64,000 nt of DNA from an uncultured Shimia sp. Lineage in GTDB: Bacteria; Pseudomonadota; Alphaproteobacteria; Rhodobacterales; Rhodobacteraceae. The stretch's first letter is position 1, and every line of letters begins with the position of its first letter. The DNA lies in the NCBI RefSeq assembly GCF_947498095.1, contig NZ_CANMJE010000003.1, positions 1-64,000 on the forward strand. The letters are read 5' to 3'. Both the position numbers and the translations under genes were made by a program. Below the pieces are notes generated by a model. The model searched no databases, was not told the origin of the DNA, and saw only the letters and a program-made list of their open reading frames with translations. Of the stretch, positions 60,771-64,000 are shown piece after piece.

Positions 60771-61874
60771 TTAGCCAAGTTCTGCCAAAACAGCGGGCAG
60801 AGCTTGGGCCAAAAGCGCTAGGTTGTCTTCTGGCCCACAGCTGACACGAATGCAGCGGTTCTGAGGCGCGACAAACGGCATGCGCACAAACACACCGCGC
60901 GATACCAGCCCATCCAGAACGGATTTTGCAAAAGCTCCGTCGCGCCCACAATCGATGGCCACAAAGTTGGTGGCCGAGGGTAGGGTTCTAAAGCCGTTAT
61001 CGCGGGCGATCTGGCCAATCCTTGCGCGGGCTTGGCTGACTTTTGAACAAGTTTCAGTCAGCCAACTCTGATCTTCTAGGGCCGCCAGGGCCCCGGCCTG
61101 TGCGGCACGGTTCATGCCAAAATGGTTGCGGATTTTTTCAAAGTTGCGGATAAGGTCCGTGGCCCCCATTGCATAGCCTACACGCGCACCGGCCATGCCG
61201 TAGGCTTTGGAAAATGTGCGCATACGGATCAGCCGCGGGTCCTCGATGTCGACCTCGACAGCCGTGCCCTCGGGGGCAAATTCGACATAGGCTTCGTCCA
61301 GAACCAGCAATGTGCCTTCAGGCAAGTCTTCAAGCGCGGCCATGATGCTGACCCCGGAGACCCAGGTGCCCATCGGATTGTCCGGATTGGCAAAATAGAC
61401 CAGCTTGGCGTCAACTTCGGCAGCCTTGGCGATCAGGGCGGGCAAGCTTTCGTGATCGTCATTGTAAGGCACTTTGTGCAGCACACCGCCGTAGCCAGCG
61501 ACATGGTAATTGAAGGTCGGGTATGCCCCTTCTGAGGTTACGACAGCATCACCACTTTCAACCACCAAGCGGGCAAGATACCCCAACAGCCCATCAATGC
61601 CTTCGCCAACGACAATGTTGGCAGGATCTACGTTGTGAAACCCCGCCAACGCGTGGCGCAGATCGTAGCTTTCGGGATCGCCATACATCCAGATGCCACT
61701 CATGGCGTGCTGCATAGCGGCAATGGCCTTTGGGGATGGGCCAAAGATGTTTTCGTTGGCCCCAAGCCGGGCTTTGAAGGGTGCCCCCATGGCGCGTTCC
61801 TGCGCTTCGGGGCCGACAAATGGTACGGTTGCGGGCAAAGTCTGGGTGAGGGCGGTATAGCGTGGTCCTGTCAT
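60771..61874 (-). CDS. HisC-like PLP aminotransferase
   Basis: A 367-residue class I/II aminotransferase from ATG 61874. PLP Lys223 lies in RTFSKAYGMAGARVGYAMG, and the HisC-type N terminus LGANENIFGPSPKA and ANPDNPMGT are present. It could act in histidine synthesis or on aromatic amino acids. It is divergent from a small Tat gene. Confidence 0.85.
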   Translation of the reverse strand: MTGPRYTALTQTLPATVPFVGPEAQERAMGAPFKARLGANENIFGPSPKAIAAMQHAMSGIWMYGDPESYDLRHALAGFHNVDPANIVVGEGIDGLLGYLARLVVESGDAVVTSEGAYPTFNYHVAGYGGVLHKVPYNDDHESLPALIAKAAEVDAKLVYFANPDNPMGTWVSGVSIMAALEDLPEGTLLVLDEAYVEFAPEGTAVEVDIEDPRLIRMRTFSKAYGMAGARVGYAMGATDLIRNFEKIRNHFGMNRAAQAGALAALEDQSWLTETCSKVSQARARIGQIARDNGFRTLPSATNFVAIDCGRDGAFAKSVLDGLVSRGVFVRMPFVAPQNRCIRVSCGPEDNLALLAQALPAVLAELG

Positions 61875-61939
61875 GACGCAAAACTGACCCAAGGTGCAGC
61901 GCGGGGCAAGGGTTGAATTGCCTGCTGCGCGATCCTATT

Positions 61940-61954
61940 TGAGAATCATTCGCA
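61940..61954 (+). promoter_or_regulatory. Fur-box-like sequence
   Basis: TGAGAATCATTCGCA closely resembles Fur boxes before iron-uptake genes in proteobacteria. It lies 20 nt before the ATG of the small Tat gene and close to the divergent aminotransferase. Iron control is likely but untested. Confidence 0.5.
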
Positions 61955-61974
61955 ACTATTGAGGAGGTGCCACG

Positions 61975-62139
61975 ATGGCCAACCTCTCACGCCGCGGTTT
62001 TATCGCCGCTACTCTGGCCACGGGCTTTGCCCGGACGATTCCCATGGTCGCCAGCCGTACAGGTGGCCGACGCGTTCTGACGTTGGTCTATGACAAGTCT
62101 TTGGGCATGATGCGGGCGGTTGAACGGCTTGTGCCCTGA
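61975..62139 (+). CDS. Tiny Tat-signal protein
   Basis: A 54-residue protein with a perfect ribosome site (GAGGAGG, 7 nt before ATG). LSRRGFIAATLATGFA is a Tat signal; the rest, about 30 residues, includes GGRRVLTLVYDKSLGMM. It is too short for an enzyme. With the Fur-like box upstream it may take part in iron metabolism; alternatively it is the remainder of a longer Tat protein. Confidence 0.6.
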   Translation: MANLSRRGFIAATLATGFARTIPMVASRTGGRRVLTLVYDKSLGMMRAVERLVP

Positions 62140-62207
62140 CGTCAGGGTTTACGGGGCCGCGACCTTTGGCGAGACTACAGGTAATCTGAGCCACAGGAGC
62201 CTGTCCC

Positions 62208-62999
62208 ATGTCCCGCGTTTCCGTCGAAATTGAGAACCACATTGCCCGTGTCACGCTGACCCGAGCTGACAAGATGAACGCGCTGGATGGCGACATGATC
62301 GACGCCATCATTGACGCGGGCGAGTCTTTGATTGGCAATGAAGATGTGCGCGTCGTTGTGTTGCAGGGCGAGGGCAAAGCCTTTTGTGCTGGGCTGGATG
62401 TGATGAGTTTTGCTGCCATGGCCGCCAGCGATCCTGAAGAAATCGCAATGCCGCGCACGCACGGCGACAGCAACCGTTTTCAGCAGGTTGCGATGGTCTG
62501 GCAAAAGGTTCCGGTTCCGGTGATTGCCGCGCTCAAGGGGGTAGCGTTCGGTGGTGGCTTCCAGTTGGCCATGGGCGCAGATATCCGGATTGCCGCCCCA
62601 GACACAAAACTGGCGATCATGGAAATGAAATGGGGGCTGATCCCTGACATGGGTGGGATGGCGCTCTTGCCGTCGCTGGCGCGTTCGGACGTTATTCGCA
62701 AGTTGACCTATACCGCGCAGCAGATCACTGCCGAACAGGCAGAAGCCTGGGGCCTGGTGACAGAATTGTCTGATGACCCCGAGGCTGCGGCGATGGAGCT
62801 GGCCACCGAGATTGCGGGTAAAAGCCCTTCGGCGATCCGTACCGCAAAACGTCTGATTGGTTATGCCGAAGCCAACGCTGGTGACGTGGCAGCGGTCTTG
62901 TTGGAAGAGAGCCGCGAACAGGTTGGCTTGATCGGCAAACCGCATCAGGTGGAAGTGATCGGCGCCAATCTTCAGAAACGCGCGCCGGTGTTTAAATAG
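62208..62999 (+). CDS. Crotonase (enoyl-CoA hydratase/isomerase) family protein
   Basis: A 263-residue crotonase with oxyanion-hole segments GEGKAFCAGLDV and GVAFGGGFQLAMGADI. Of the two acidic catalytic residues of true enoyl-CoA hydratase, the first is Gln (GGGFQLA), while a Glu remains in IMEMKWGLIPDMGG. It may therefore be an isomerase or another acyl-CoA enzyme rather than a hydratase. Two hairpins follow its stop. Confidence 0.87.
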   Translation: MSRVSVEIENHIARVTLTRADKMNALDGDMIDAIIDAGESLIGNEDVRVVVLQGEGKAFCAGLDVMSFAAMAASDPEEIAMPRTHGDSNRFQQVAMVWQKVPVPVIAALKGVAFGGGFQLAMGADIRIAAPDTKLAIMEMKWGLIPDMGGMALLPSLARSDVIRKLTYTAQQITAEQAEAWGLVTELSDDPEAAAMELATEIAGKSPSAIRTAKRLIGYAEANAGDVAAVLLEESREQVGLIGKPHQVEVIGANLQKRAPVFK

Positions 63000-63010
63000 G
63001 CGAGGCTGTG

Positions 63011-63058
63011 GGGGCGCTGCCCCTCTGGGCCGTTGGCCCATTCACCCCGGAGTATTTT
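63011..63058. repeat. Rhodobacteraceae-type intergenic hairpin repeat
   Basis: GGGGC-GCT-GCCCC (63011-63023) and TGGGCC-GTT-GGCCCA (63026-63040) are followed by CACCCCGGAGTATTTTTT. This double-hairpin and CCCCGGAGTATTTTT pattern is common between genes in roseobacters and also ends transcripts. It probably terminates the crotonase gene. Confidence 0.75.
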
Positions 63059-63075
63059 TTCCAATATGAAGGGGC

Positions 63076-63402
63076 TTAGCGCAGGAATTTGCGGTAGGCT
63101 TCGCGCTCCATTTCATAGCGCAGCTGAAGGTCGGCGATTTTGGCCATCAGGTCTTTGCGCGCTGCTGGATCTGTGCAGTCGCGATACGCGGTGCGGGCGG
63201 CGTCTAATTCTTCTTTGAGGGCAAACTCGCGAGGCATGACGCCGGCCTCCGCCATGATCCGATGACCGACAGCAGTGGCCGGGTCTTCCAGCGCGTGGCG
63301 TTGGAGCAGGGGCTTGCCCTCACCTTCGAGGTTCGAAAGCACGCCCTCGGCTTCTGCATTTTTGATCTGACGTTCGAGCAGGTTTTTGAGCGCAGCAAAC
63401 AT
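63076..63402 (-). CDS. DUF1992 (DnaJ-homologue family) protein
   Basis: A 108-residue helical protein with LERQIKNAEAEGVLSNLEGEGKPL, the signature of DUF1992, and the helix LADLQLRYEMEREAYRKFLR at its end (with IADLQ as read). The family is related to a DnaJ-homologue domain; the function is unknown. It lies 4 nt after the MFS gene. Confidence 0.85.
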   Translation of the reverse strand: MFAALKNLLERQIKNAEAEGVLSNLEGEGKPLLQRHALEDPATAVGHRIMAEAGVMPREFALKEELDAARTAYRDCTDPAARKDLMAKIADLQLRYEMEREAYRKFLR

Positions 63403-63406
63403 GTCG

Positions 63407-64000
63407 CTACTTTAGTCTCAGGTAACGTCCCACAACAACGGTCAAAACGGCTCCGGCTCCAAACACGCCCATGGTCAGGTTCGCCGCCATGTGGGTGCCA
63501 TCATAAAGTGATGAGCTGATCATGGCCGCGAATGACCCGATGATCATCGTGCCGGCCCCCATGACTGAGGCCGCGAACCCGGGCATTTCCTTAGCCGGTT
63601 CCATGGCCGCGGCATAAGATGTGGGCAGGATGATCCCAAAGCAAAGGACATAGAGGCACACAACGCCCCAGAACACTTGAAGGGAGGGGGAAATGGCCAC
63701 TGTCAGCAGATTGACGGCTGCGGCAACCGCCAGCATCACCATGGCCACAGAGCCCACCTGCCGCAGGGAGATCCGTTTTAGCAATTGCCCCGCCAACAGC
63801 GCACCGCCGGTGTTGACCAGCGCCGCCAGAGCAAACAGAGCGCCAAAGGCTTCGGGCTCAACGCCATAGACAGTCTCAGTTATGATCGCGCTCACGGCCA
63901 TTAGCCCGGCATAGCCGCCGAAGGTCAGCCCTCCAGCAATCATCGGGACCAGAAAGCCGCTGTTGGTGAACAGATAGGCTCCTGCCTTGACCAGAAACCC
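63407..64000 (-). CDS. Bcr/CflA-type MFS drug transporter (partial)
   Basis: The C-terminal 197 residues of an MFS efflux protein; the reading frame stays open to the right edge, so the N-terminal half is outside. About six helices are seen, with LFALAALVNTGGALLAGQLLKR and IILPTSYAAAMEPAKEMPGFAASVMG, typical of Bcr/CflA pumps. The substrate is unknown. Confidence 0.87.
   Translation of the reverse strand, partial: GFLVKAGAYLFTNSGFLVPMIAGGLTFGGYAGLMAVSAIITETVYGVEPEAFGALFALAALVNTGGALLAGQLLKRISLRQVGSVAMVMLAVAAAVNLLTVAISPSLQVFWGVVCLYVLCFGIILPTSYAAAMEPAKEMPGFAASVMGAGTMIIGSFAAMISSSLYDGTHMAANLTMGVFGAGAVLTVVVGRYLRLK

Noticed and set aside
1-64000. CRISPR array
   Set aside because: No regularly spaced direct repeats with unique spacers were seen, and no cas gene. 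The 27-bp-spaced elements at 8318 are only three, are palindromic and lie in a promoter.

Overview
The window looks like chromosome of a marine-type Rhodobacteraceae (Roseobacter-group) alphaproteobacterium carrying an integrated conjugative element. The right flank has a layout known from this family: pcm, tolC, a PopZ-like acidic protein, a DUF6280 protein, efp, a ygfZ-like gene, a TIGR04283 glycosyltransferase and an MsbA-like ABC exporter. Codon use and protein composition fit too. The taxonomic call is inference; there is no rRNA gene in the window.

Layout. (1) 1-7100, left flank: a tightly coupled six-gene leftward operon, hxsD-hxsB-hxsC-hxsA plus a small membrane protein and a MauG-like di-haem protein. 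This is the His-Xaa-Ser radical-SAM peptide-modification system. It is followed by a thermonuclease-fold protein and a zinc-ribbon protein. (2) 7101-50370: an integrative and conjugative element (ICE) of about 43.2 kb. It is bounded by perfect 57-bp direct repeats; the right copy lies in an intact tRNA-Cys (GCA) and the left copy is a 47-nt tRNA remnant plus 10 nt. A tyrosine integrase lies against the intact tRNA. (3) 50398-64000: ordinary chromosome.

Inside the ICE, from left to right: a helix-turn-helix (replication-like) protein with internal palindromes; a HipB-HipA toxin-antitoxin module with three operators spaced exactly 27 bp; an unusual two-gene system of a double-GHKL sensor-like ATPase and a receiver-domain protein; a type II restriction-modification cassette (C5 methylase, Vsr, MvaI/BcnI-type nuclease); an ArdC-like antirestriction protein and three small genes; an oriT-like region; MobC, a MOBP relaxase and the VirD4 coupling protein; a Gabija defence pair (GajA, GajB); a complete VirB1-VirB11 type IV secretion operon on the opposite strand; then metal cargo. 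The cargo comprises a MerR/MerT/MerF/GDCCxC group with no mercuric reductase, a second MerR-type regulator with a transglutaminase-like protein, a CDF transporter and an ICMT-like methyltransferase, and a Crp/Fnr regulator beside a CopC/CopD/multicopper oxidase/cytochrome c operon. Small regulators and the integrase close the element.

How it works together: the integrase and tRNA repeats give insertion and excision. MobC, relaxase, VirD4 and VirB1-11 give transfer. ArdC probably protects entering DNA. HipBA may stabilise the element. The restriction system and Gabija protect the host from phage, and the metal genes benefit the host. The most promising little-known system is the GHKL/receiver pair at 10045-13578. 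Its position between a toxin-antitoxin module and a methylase-Vsr-nuclease cassette suggests defence, though nothing in the sequence proves it.
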